A stretch of DNA of 32,682 nucleotides from Bacteroidetes bacterium CG12_big_fil_rev_8_21_14_0_65_60_17 (GTDB lineage Bacteria; Bacteroidota; Rhodothermia; Rhodothermales; UBA10348): positions 9,450-42,131 of the forward strand of contig PCUY01000088.1 in the NCBI GenBank assembly GCA_002787815.1, given 5' to 3'. Below are positions 1 to 7,333 of this stretch, in pieces. The notes below the pieces were generated by a model. The model did no database searches, was not told where the DNA came from, and saw nothing but the letters and a program-made list of their open reading frames with translations. Numbering within the stretch: position 1 is the stretch's first letter; the number at the start of each line of letters is the position of its first letter. The position numbers and the translations under genes were made by a program.

Positions 1-1
1 C

Positions 2-826
2 GAAAGTCTGCGTGAGCCGACAACATTTCCGCGTGGTGGAGGCGCCATCTCTGTGGAAAAGGTAAACCCTTTCGTCGTCTCGAATACATTGTTTGTGGAA
101 AATAATTCGCCAGATGGCCCAGTACTATTTATAGAGAATCAGAGCCATGCGGAGGTGGTGAACAATATAATTACTGACAATGCGCCGCCAGAGGCCAACA
201 GCCTGCTGCTTGGTGGCTTCGTTCCTGGCATTACGCCAAGTAGTGGTATCGTAAGAAATAGTATCCTTGACCAGGGTGTCTCTGATGGTATCATCATGGA
301 GGACGTGACAGATTCCGATCCACAACTCGACATGGAGTTCATGCCATCATCCACGTCTCCCGTTCTCGGTGCTGGAGATAATTCTGTCATTGCTGCCGAC
401 TGGACCGATCTGGACGGTGATGGCAATCGCGAGGAGCCGGTGCCGTGGGACCTGGCCGGAAACCCGCGAGTCGCCGGAGCTGAAGGCCGCGTAGACCTCG
501 GTCCCTTTGAATATCAACCCATTGACGTATCGACCGATCCTCCTTTCGTTGGGCCAGGTTCGAATACGGGGCAGGCCTGCATGGATATTCACCCGAATCC
601 AGCATCGACCCACATTGAAATATCACTCGCCGTTCCTGCTTTTCCGGGCCAGGGAAAGGTTCGATTGATCGATCCGCTGGGGCGCGTGGTGGCGTCTGTG
701 AACGTTGCCGCCGACCTGCAGGACGACTCGTCAACACGCATCGATATCACCCACTTGGCGTCGGGCACGTATATGGTCGATGCTGGCGGGGGGTGCGCCA
801 GACCTGTTGTTGTCACCGGCCGTTGA
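2..826 (+). CDS. T9SS-exported beta-helix surface protein, 3' part
   Basis: The reading frame is open to the left edge of the window, so the gene is 5'-truncated; a GTG at position 53 lies inside it and is probably not the true start. The visible N-terminal part contains GGGAI and short NTLF.ENN / NNIITDN type rungs, typical of parallel right-handed beta-helix (pectate-lyase-like, choice-of-anchor) surface proteins. A segment near residues 110-155 (counting from the GTG) with DLDGDGNREEPVPWDLAGNPR and VDLGPFEY is the usual end of these repeats. The last ~80 residues hold a type A T9SS sorting domain: HPNPASTHIEI, then RLIDPLGRVV and HLASGTYMV. The family is exported by Sec and then T9SS to the cell surface; the ligand or substrate is unknown. 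It is clearly paralogous to the gene at 13563-15470. Its 3' end overlaps the convergent lipase gene by 14 bases. Confidence 0.85.
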   Translation, partial: ESLREPTTFPRGGGAISVEKVNPFVVSNTLFVENNSPDGPVLFIENQSHAEVVNNIITDNAPPEANSLLLGGFVPGITPSSGIVRNSILDQGVSDGIIMEDVTDSDPQLDMEFMPSSTSPVLGAGDNSVIAADWTDLDGDGNREEPVPWDLAGNPRVAGAEGRVDLGPFEYQPIDVSTDPPFVGPGSNTGQACMDIHPNPASTHIEISLAVPAFPGQGKVRLIDPLGRVVASVNVAADLQDDSSTRIDITHLASGTYMVDAGGGCARPVVVTGR

Positions 827-1685
827 GAACGTTGATTACAATAGAGGCCATGAACTCGTTCGATGAGAAATCGCTCGAGGACAGGATGTCGACGCCGATC
901 TGCTGGCCGTGATCGGCCGGAACAGTACCCAGGTATGTGCCCCATTGTGCGGATGTGACCGAGACGAACCCGTCGTTGACGCCTTCTTTGCTGTACAGGA
1001 GGGCGTTCAGAGGTCGCAGGATGGGGTTGATGGTGTTTTCGCAGTCACGCCCTGCCTGACCGGCGTACGAGTAGTAGCGCACGTCAGCATGGTCGGGGAC
1101 TTCCTTGTTGAAGTGGTTCTGGACGTATTCGGGTGTCAGGTCCTGGACGGCGCGCCTGAAATTGGCTTTTCCACCGTCGATGGTTCGCTCACCCGCCCAG
1201 TTTGCCGCATCCGACAGCCATTCCTGGATGCGTTCGGGGCGCTCGAGAACGATGTTGGCCACGCTCGACCCGCGGTGCGGCGTGGCGATCGTGGTCAGCG
1301 ATTCGACATGGGGCGCATACCCGAGCCGCGTAATGAGCCAGCGGGCATCGAGCCCGCCCATGCTGTGGGCAATGAGGTGGACCTTGTCGGCACCGGTTTC
1401 CTCCAGGATGTGATCCAGACGTTCGCGCCACATCCCGGCGCGGGTGGGTACGGTCTGGTAGGGGCTGACGTTGGGTGCGTAGGCGACCACGCCACGGAGT
1501 CTCAGATAGAGGGCTTCATCGTGCAGGTGACCGCCCCGGACGAGAACCGACAAGAGGCCGAATCCGTGCATGAGCACGACCGGATGCGATGTGCGAATTA
1601 CAGGCGGCTGCGGAAACGCGTCAAGGCCGACGAAGCGTCGCAGGCCCTTCCGGGGGGACGACTTGGAGGTGGAGTGGGTTTCCAT
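813..1685 (-). CDS. alpha/beta-hydrolase, lipase-like
   Basis: This 290-residue protein is an alpha/beta-hydrolase of the bacterial triacylglycerol lipase/esterase type. The oxyanion-loop motif HGFG is at residues 40-43 and the nucleophile elbow AHSMGG places the catalytic Ser at 108. NDGFVSV (Asp238) and ADHGQQIG (His259) fit the remaining triad positions. IATPHRGS at 133-140 is also typical of this lipase group. No convincing signal peptide is visible, so a cytoplasmic location is likely unless the start is misplaced. It lies 30 bases downstream of the membrane lipid-kinase-like gene on the same strand, so the two may form a lipid-related operon. The substrate cannot be read from sequence. 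The 3' end overlaps the convergent T9SS gene by 14 bases. Confidence 0.88.
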   Translation of the reverse strand: METHSTSKSSPRKGLRRFVGLDAFPQPPVIRTSHPVVLMHGFGLLSVLVRGGHLHDEALYLRLRGVVAYAPNVSPYQTVPTRAGMWRERLDHILEETGADKVHLIAHSMGGLDARWLITRLGYAPHVESLTTIATPHRGSSVANIVLERPERIQEWLSDAANWAGERTIDGGKANFRRAVQDLTPEYVQNHFNKEVPDHADVRYYSYAGQAGRDCENTINPILRPLNALLYSKEGVNDGFVSVTSAQWGTYLGTVPADHGQQIGVDILSSSDFSSNEFMASIVINVLNGR

Positions 1686-1715
1686 ATGTGGATCAGTGCA
1701 CGTTCGTTCGGGCGC

Positions 1716-2324
1716 TCACATGGGAGCTGACAATGCATAAAGTACCACCGCGCCGGCGAAGGGTGCCACAAGATTGTCGTTGAGCCGCAGGGGAGCCCCC
1801 TCGATGAGCATGGAGGCGATGACGAGGGAGGCCAGCATCCAGTAGGGGTAGGCGTAGGGCAGGAGTGCGGCCGCCGCCCCCGCCGCAATGAGAAACGCCG
1901 CGCTACCCTCGACCGTGCAGCCCTCGCGCCCCCAGCGCGTGCGCCCGAACCGGCGTCCGGCGAGGGCGGCGGCCGCATCGCCCAGCATGAACGTGACGAA
2001 GGCGACAACCGCGATGTCCGGCGGAAAGACGGCCGTGAGCAGCGCCATGGAAATGAGCACCCACGTGGCGCCGTTGATGACGACCGGGCTGCCCATGGGC
2101 GGGCGCTCGGAAGGGCGCATCATCCAGCCGAAAACGCGGTCTATGGTGGTATTGACCCAGGCCAGTCGCACGCGGGCCACATCCAGGAAGAGCGCACCGG
2201 CGGCGAGCGGCACCAGTCCGAACAGGGCCTTGGAGCCAAGCAGGTGAACGGCCAGCGGAAGAACGAGGGCCAGCAGGTGAAGCGCCTTGCGGCCGAGTTC
2301 ACCCCGGTAGTCGAGTTGGGGCAT
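1716..2324 (-). CDS. diacylglycerol/polyprenol kinase family membrane protein
   Basis: A 202-residue, strongly hydrophobic protein with about six or seven predicted membrane segments. It carries features of the CTP-dependent polyprenol/diacylglycerol kinase family (SEC59/DGK1, related to phosphatidate cytidylyltransferases): an early GRKALHLLAL segment, the motif GDAAAALAGRRFGR at about 115-128, and TVEGS near 138-142, which corresponds to the KSxEGS motif of the family. The family phosphorylates membrane isoprenoid alcohols or diacylglycerol; which substrate applies here is not determinable. It is divergent from the MmcQ-RluA gene, leaving 56 bases for both promoters, and is followed by the lipase. 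Family assignment is fairly secure, specificity is not. Confidence 0.8.
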   Translation of the reverse strand: MPQLDYRGELGRKALHLLALVLPLAVHLLGSKALFGLVPLAAGALFLDVARVRLAWVNTTIDRVFGWMMRPSERPPMGSPVVINGATWVLISMALLTAVFPPDIAVVAFVTFMLGDAAAALAGRRFGRTRWGREGCTVEGSAAFLIAAGAAAALLPYAYPYWMLASLVIASMLIEGAPLRLNDNLVAPFAGAVVLYALSAPM

Positions 2325-2380
2325 GGGAACTGTGGGTCGTACGGGTGGGTGAGAGGCTCAACAGGAAGACGTCCGGCGCA

Positions 2381-3412
2381 ATGCTCGAAAAGATCTATAC
2401 ATACTGCACGGCAAAAGCTGGAGTCACGGAAGGGTTTCCATTCGGAGAACAGACGCTCGTGCTCAAGGTGGGTGGCCGGGAGAAAGGCAAAATGTTTGCT
2501 CTCCTGGCCGTTGACGAGCACCCGCTCCGCATCAACCTGAAATGTGACCCGGCAGAAGCCATTGCGCTCAGGGAGCGGTACGACGGCGTGGCGCCGGGCT
2601 ACCACATGAATAAAACGCACTGGAACACGGTGACCCTGGGCCGGGACGTACCGCCGCATGTACTCTTCGGCATGATGGACAGGTCCTGGGAGCTTGTGTA
2701 CGACTCGCTTCCAAAGCGGGCGCGCCAGCCCGAGGTGATTTTCGAGGACAACCACCTGCTTGTCGTAAACAAGGCCCCCGGAATGCTCAGCCAGGCCGAC
2801 CGGACGGGCGACATGGACATGCTGACGCTCGCCCGGATGTACGTGGCGCGCACGCGGGGCAAAAAAGGGGCCGTGTACATGGGACTTGTGCACAGGCTGG
2901 ACCGCCCGGCCGGTGGTGTGATGGTGCTGGCGTGCACGTCAAAGGCGGCCGCCAGACTCTCGGAGCAGTTCCGAACGCGTGCGGCAAAGAAAGAATATGA
3001 GGTGCTGGTCGAGGGGCGACTCGATGGATCGGGCACCTGGGAAGACCGGCTTGAAAAGAAGGACGGGCACGTGCGCGTGGTGGAGAGCGGCGGCAAAGTG
3101 GCCCGGCTTGCGTGGCAGGCCGTGGAAACGTTTGAGGTCCCGCGCCAGGGGGACGGCGCGAACACGTCGAGCGGCGAACGACTCACCCTGACACGCCTTC
3201 GCATTGTGCTCGAAACCGGACGGGCACATCAGATCCGGGTACAGTCGGCCGAACGCGGTCATCCGGTGCTGGGCGATTTCCGCTACGGAAGTACCCACGA
3301 ACTCGATGGGAAAAACCTGGCACTGCATGCCCGGCGGCTCGAACTGGAGCACCCGGTCCAGCGCGAAAACATGGTCTTCGAGGCGCCAGTTCCGCGCTCC
3401 TGGCCGTCGTAG
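2381..3412 (+). CDS. MmcQ/YjbR domain fused to RluA-type pseudouridine synthase
   Basis: Two domains sit in one reading frame. Residues ~1-112 match the MmcQ/YjbR family (EGFPFGEQTLVLKVGG, KMFALLAV, INLKCDP, GYHMNKTHWNTV), small proteins with a DNA-binding-like fold and no firmly established function. Residues ~116-343 are an RluA/RsuA-type pseudouridine synthase, with EDNHLLVVNKAPGMLSQ, the catalytic HRLDRPAGG loop (Asp ~174), RTRAAKKEYEVLVEG, RIVLETGRAHQIRVQ and VLGDFRYGS. No S4 domain is visible. The start is placed at ATG 2381, where family homology begins, preceded by AGGAAG at 2363-2368; a GTG at 2345 would add 12 residues. The RNA target (rRNA or tRNA uridine) cannot be predicted. I do not recall this fusion as a standard architecture. 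Confidence 0.88.
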   Translation: MLEKIYTYCTAKAGVTEGFPFGEQTLVLKVGGREKGKMFALLAVDEHPLRINLKCDPAEAIALRERYDGVAPGYHMNKTHWNTVTLGRDVPPHVLFGMMDRSWELVYDSLPKRARQPEVIFEDNHLLVVNKAPGMLSQADRTGDMDMLTLARMYVARTRGKKGAVYMGLVHRLDRPAGGVMVLACTSKAAARLSEQFRTRAAKKEYEVLVEGRLDGSGTWEDRLEKKDGHVRVVESGGKVARLAWQAVETFEVPRQGDGANTSSGERLTLTRLRIVLETGRAHQIRVQSAERGHPVLGDFRYGSTHELDGKNLALHARRLELEHPVQRENMVFEAPVPRSWPS

Positions 3413-3431
3413 CACGAATGGCCGTCGGGTT

Positions 3432-3725
3432 TTATTGGGGGATGCGGAACGGCTGCCAGGATGATGCGGTGCGGTCGGGTTTGGGCACGACACAGACTTC
3501 CGCGTCCCGGAACGGATCTACGACGACCGGAATGTGATTCCAGGTCTCAAAGTCACCTGTGCCTCTTTTGAGCTCGGCGGCCAGTTTCTTGCAGAAGGTG
3601 GTGTAGGACCGGGGTCCCATTATAATGAAGCGGGCCTCCAGCCCGCCGTCGGCGAGTTGGCGTACCGACTGCGAGAGGAAATCGAGTAGGTCATCGGGCT
3701 GCGGAGCGTGTTGCAGTATGGTCAT
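3432..3725 (-). CDS. hypothetical protein, 97 aa
   Basis: I do not recognise a family. The protein begins with an acidic helix-like segment (PQPDDLLDFLSQSVRQLAD), followed by a hydrophobic strand ARFIIMGPRSY, a basic helix CKKLAAELKR, and a strand-rich end with HIPVVVDPF and AEVCVVPKP. This looks like a small soluble alpha/beta protein. There is no signal peptide or membrane segment. It is convergent with the RluA fusion (20 bases apart) and divergent from ferrochelatase (123 bases apart), so it is probably transcribed alone. Its length, amino acid composition and clean placement between genes argue that it is real, but this is not proven. Confidence 0.6.
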   Translation of the reverse strand: MTILQHAPQPDDLLDFLSQSVRQLADGGLEARFIIMGPRSYTTFCKKLAAELKRGTGDFETWNHIPVVVDPFRDAEVCVVPKPDRTASSWQPFRIPQ

Positions 3726-3848
3726 AACGGGTGGCTTTTCAGGGGACGCGTGAATCCTTCGTGACCCGGACGTGAAGCTTCAGCAAAGAGGGCTGGGCTT
3801 CACACAGACCTGAAACAGGACGGGCGCAAAGGACTGTAATTTATTCAA

Positions 3849-5195
3849 ATGTCGCCACAGGAATTCAGACAGACCTACGCATCGGACGAGCGCCTGTTCA
3901 CGGGGCGCTTCTTCCCGGACGGGCCGCTTTGCCTGGACGCAGACAGCCATGTTGGCGTATTGTTGCTTGTACCTGGCGCACCCGAGTCGCGATCCGAGGT
4001 GTTTTCCTACCTCTACCGGCGACTGGTCTCTCCGCTTAAGGGTGGTCTGTCCCGGTTCTGGCGGTCCCACCTGGCCGCCTGGCTGCGAGCCCGCATTGCG
4101 GCGCGGTACCTGACGGGCCAGTACGATGCTATTGGCGGGGGAAAAGCCATCAACCAGTTCCATCGTGAGCAGGCCCATATGCTTCAGAGCATGATTGACC
4201 GCTCGGAACCGGGACGGATGACGGTGTATCTGGCATCGCCATTCGGCAGTCCGGACATTGCCGCGAGCGCTGAAAAAATGGAAAAGGACGGCGTAACACA
4301 CGTCATTCTGTTGCCGCTCTTTCCCCAGTACGCCGCCGAGACCACGGGCCGCTCGTTTGCCGAGTGGGAGTCGCTCATGCGGCAGGGAATGGTGTCGGCG
4401 CGTCCGACCGTTGCCGTCCGCCAGTTTGCAACCCACGAAGGATACATCGAAGCCCTCAGTGATCGGATTGACCAGGGACTGCAGCGCTTTCCGCGCCACG
4501 TCCGCTCCCAGGTACAACTCGTTTTTGCGGCGCACGGCAGTACGACGCGCCAGCAGGGCAGCATCCCCGATCCGTACTGTTGCCTCTCGCATCATACGGT
4601 CAATGCGCTCATGGAGCACCGTGGCCACGATCGTCCTTGGCTGCTGGCTTTTGTGCGACCGGATTCATGGGGAGGCAAGCTGGCCGGGGACATTCCGGCC
4701 CGGTTCCGTGATCTGGCCGCATCGGGGCACAGGGCGGCACTCGTTGTTCCTGTTGACCATGTCACCGAGCAGTTCGATACCGCCTATCTGCTGGACGTGC
4801 GCATGCGAGAGGTAGCCGAAGATGTAGGGCTGTCCCATTACCAGGTCGTGAACGGTCTGAATTGCCACCCCCTCTTCATGGAGACGCTGCTGGATTTGCT
4901 GCGTGGGCCACTGGGTCGGCGCCGCGAGCCTCTGCCCGGCATGGACTGCTTCGACTCGTGCCCACGCCCGGACTGGGATGCGGAGCCGGAGGGCCGGTGT
5001 GCTGCGTGCCCGTTCGGTTCGCGTGCGGCACCGAGGGACGGTTCGGCGCGGGCTGCCGATGCGTCGGCCCGGCACGGGTCAGGTCAACTCTCCCGTCTCT
5101 TCAGACGAAAAATAGGACTCCAGGCTTTCCAGGGTCTCTTCCGAACGGGCCTCATCGCGCAGGATTTCCCCTCGGCCAATAAGTGTGATTCGTGA
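3849..5195 (+). CDS. hemH: divergent ferrochelatase with Cys-rich C-terminal extension
   Basis: Ferrochelatase inserts Fe2+ into a porphyrin in heme synthesis. Family landmarks are present in order: VGVLLLVPGAPES (35-47), YDAIGGGKAIN (92-102), LLPLFPQYAAETTG (154-167), AAHGS with the likely catalytic His229, DPY (241-243), WLLAFVRPDSW (264-274), and VVPVDHVTEQFD (299-310). Differences from the canonical sequence: IGGGSP is IGGGKA, the LLNLG strand is altered, and the HxE acid site reads H304-V-T-E307, so the Glu is one place later than expected. After residue ~350 there is an extension of about 98 residues containing Cys367, 371, 384 and 387. The final ~39 residues are encoded antisense to the ABC ATPase gene (117-base overlap). 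The identification is good; activity and the true C-terminus are less certain. Confidence 0.8.
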   Translation: MSPQEFRQTYASDERLFTGRFFPDGPLCLDADSHVGVLLLVPGAPESRSEVFSYLYRRLVSPLKGGLSRFWRSHLAAWLRARIAARYLTGQYDAIGGGKAINQFHREQAHMLQSMIDRSEPGRMTVYLASPFGSPDIAASAEKMEKDGVTHVILLPLFPQYAAETTGRSFAEWESLMRQGMVSARPTVAVRQFATHEGYIEALSDRIDQGLQRFPRHVRSQVQLVFAAHGSTTRQQGSIPDPYCCLSHHTVNALMEHRGHDRPWLLAFVRPDSWGGKLAGDIPARFRDLAASGHRAALVVPVDHVTEQFDTAYLLDVRMREVAEDVGLSHYQVVNGLNCHPLFMETLLDLLRGPLGRRREPLPGMDCFDSCPRPDWDAEPEGRCAACPFGSRAAPRDGSARAADASARHGSGQLSRLFRRKIGLQAFQGLFRTGLIAQDFPSANKCDS

Positions 5196-5810
5196 GCAGA
5201 CGTCTGTCACGTGGCCCAGATCGTGACTCGAAATGAGCATGCTCAGGCCCTGGCCGGACAGCCGCAAAAGGTGCTGCTTCAGGCGAATCTGGGAGGGTGG
5301 ATCGAGATTGGCAAAGGGTTCATCGAGTACGAGCAGTCGTTCGGCCACGAACAGTGCGGCGGCAATGCCTACTTTCTTGGCATTTCCGGTCGAGAGGTCC
5401 CGGATGAGACGCCGGGAGTCGGCCGTTGAGACAGGCAGGAAGTTGGTAAAGGGCTCTATGGCCCTGGCGACGTCGGCTTTCCGTAGACCGTAGGTCGCCC
5501 CCACGAATTCCAGGTACTCACCGATCGTGAGATATTCAATAAGGAATGACCGGTCCAGGAACGAGCCCGTCGTGAGGCGCCACGACTGGTCGTGGACGAC
5601 ACTTCTACCTTCAAAAAGGACCTGCCCCGAGTCGGGCTCGAGTAAATCCAGGAGCAGCCTCAGGAAGGTGGTCTTGCCGGCACCATTGCTGCCGACGAGT
5701 CCGACCACTTCACCCGATTGCATGGTCCAGGAAGGGACGTGGAGCGCCACCTTCTCGCCGTATGATTTGCGGATGTCGTTGAATTCAAGCAGCATGACGG
5801 CGTTGTTCAT
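5079..5810 (-). CDS. ABC transporter ATP-binding protein
   Basis: A 243-residue ABC ATPase. Walker A is GSNGAGKTT at 40-48, the signature is a degenerate LSTGN at 139-143 instead of LSGGQ, Walker B and the D-loop are LLVLDEPFANLD at 159-170, and the H-loop is SSHD (His196). The layout resembles single-ATPase exporters in which the permease is encoded separately. Its ATG overlaps the stop of the upstream DUF5687 membrane gene by 3 bases (ATGA), which strongly suggests the two form one transporter and are translationally coupled. The substrate is unknown. The 3' end overlaps the convergent ferrochelatase reading frame by 117 bases. Confidence 0.93.
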   Translation of the reverse strand: MNNAVMLLEFNDIRKSYGEKVALHVPSWTMQSGEVVGLVGSNGAGKTTFLRLLLDLLEPDSGQVLFEGRSVVHDQSWRLTTGSFLDRSFLIEYLTIGEYLEFVGATYGLRKADVARAIEPFTNFLPVSTADSRRLIRDLSTGNAKKVGIAAALFVAERLLVLDEPFANLDPPSQIRLKQHLLRLSGQGLSMLISSHDLGHVTDVCSRITLIGRGEILRDEARSEETLESLESYFSSEETGELT

Positions 5811-7333
5811 TCACGGAAACCCGTAAGCATTCGTTGTTTACGCGCCTGGAGGCCCCGTGCAAAATAGCGTGCCCACAGGTTGGTGGCCATGATGCTCACG
5901 AATCCGACCGACGCAAGTATGCCGAGAGCGAGCTGACGGTGGTTTCCCATGGCCATCATGAAAAGTACGGGCGGGAGGGCCGTGGGAATGAACCAGATCC
6001 AGTGGCGGGAGGACAGGCCCTCGTAGTTGAAAAATCCTCCGGAACGTCCAATGTCGATGGCCTGCCGGTTGCGCGCAGCAAGCTCCATGACGAGGACACT
6101 CGTAATGCCGGCGTTGTAGAACAGGAAGGCGAAGTGCACGTCCATCCGATCGGGCGCGAGCAGCAGGAAGAGCGGGAGTGAAATCGCGAACAGAACCAGG
6201 CAGCTGGCCTGAAGTACGACGAGTTTCGACTTGACAAGCGTGCGATAGGCAATGTTTCGCGTAACGAGAGCCGGGTAATAGCTGCTGTCCCAGCCGAACA
6301 TGAGTTGTCCGTAGTTGAGAATGAATCCGCCCGAGGCAAACAGGCCAATCAGGGCGTTCATGCCTGCGCCGGTAATCCGGTTTCCCGGACCCAGCATGAA
6401 GGCCAGGTACATGGTGGAAAAAAGAAGCGATATGATGAGGTAGTGCCGGGGCCTCCGGTTGCGCCACATGAGCAGTAGTTCAAGGCGTATGAGCTGCCCT
6501 TCCGCGCCCCAGTCGGCGGCAAGGAGACGCTCGGCCGTGCGTGGGAGGCGCAACCATGGATGCTCCCTGGTGGCTGAGGGGGGATCGGGTCGCAGTCCGG
6601 ACAGGAGCGAACGTGTTGAGAGCACGACGCCGAGTGCGGTGAACGACGCCACAAAAGCCGTACCCAGCAGGCTGCCGCGCAGGATGTCCGTGAACAGGAA
6701 CTCCGAGAGCATGCGCTGCAGGCCGGCTCCCAACCATTCATCAATGACTGCGGTTACGACCAGGAGCAGCGTGAGCACATAGAAGAGGCCCGTGTGCTGT
6801 TGCAGTGTGCTGCGCAGGTACAGAATGGCAAAATGACTGGCCAGGATGAGGAGTACAACGGCCAACATCCAGGACGAAGCAGCGGCCAGGCCGGCATCGG
6901 GTACGACGAACCGCATCCAGAAGGGAATGAAAAAAAGGAACGGGTACACGTTGTGCACCGTGGCCAGTGACGAGACCTGGAAAAACGTCGCCAGACTGGT
7001 TCGCGAAACGGGCAGGTGCAGATAGGGCACGATCTTCATCCGTGGGGTTTTCTGGAACAGGAACCGGATGAAGAAGAGGGAGAGGAATGCGGCCAGGAGG
7101 TACTGATTGACCACGAGTACCGGAGATACACCCGGCAGCGTCAGCCGCGAAAACGACTCAAAAAAGAATCCGAGTGTAAGCAGGGTCGAGATGACATAGA
7201 ACGTGACGAACCCGATGACGAGCCAGGTAATCCAACTCTTGCGCTGGATGAGTGCCCTCATCGAGACCCGACGCTGAACACGCGCAAGCAGGAGAAAAGC
7301 AGCGAGTCCGGATATCGGTCGGCGGTGCGTCAC
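5807..7333 (-). CDS. DUF5687-like ABC permease
   Basis: A 508-residue integral membrane protein with roughly twelve predicted membrane segments, for example WLVIGFVTFYVISTLLTLGF near 37-56 and LVVLQASCLVLFAISLPLFL. Overall character and its place directly before an ABC ATPase fit the DUF5687 family, common in Bacteroidota beside ABC ATPases and presumed to be the permease; this family call is by recognition, not by search. The start is GTG at 7333, overlapping the RNase R stop (GTGA). An internal ATG at 7260 (MRALIQ) is an alternative start that would remove 24 residues without losing the first membrane segment. What it transports is unknown. Confidence 0.75.
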   Translation of the reverse strand: MTHRRPISGLAAFLLLARVQRRVSMRALIQRKSWITWLVIGFVTFYVISTLLTLGFFFESFSRLTLPGVSPVLVVNQYLLAAFLSLFFIRFLFQKTPRMKIVPYLHLPVSRTSLATFFQVSSLATVHNVYPFLFFIPFWMRFVVPDAGLAAASSWMLAVVLLILASHFAILYLRSTLQQHTGLFYVLTLLLVVTAVIDEWLGAGLQRMLSEFLFTDILRGSLLGTAFVASFTALGVVLSTRSLLSGLRPDPPSATREHPWLRLPRTAERLLAADWGAEGQLIRLELLLMWRNRRPRHYLIISLLFSTMYLAFMLGPGNRITGAGMNALIGLFASGGFILNYGQLMFGWDSSYYPALVTRNIAYRTLVKSKLVVLQASCLVLFAISLPLFLLLAPDRMDVHFAFLFYNAGITSVLVMELAARNRQAIDIGRSGGFFNYEGLSSRHWIWFIPTALPPVLFMMAMGNHRQLALGILASVGFVSIMATNLWARYFARGLQARKQRMLTGFRE

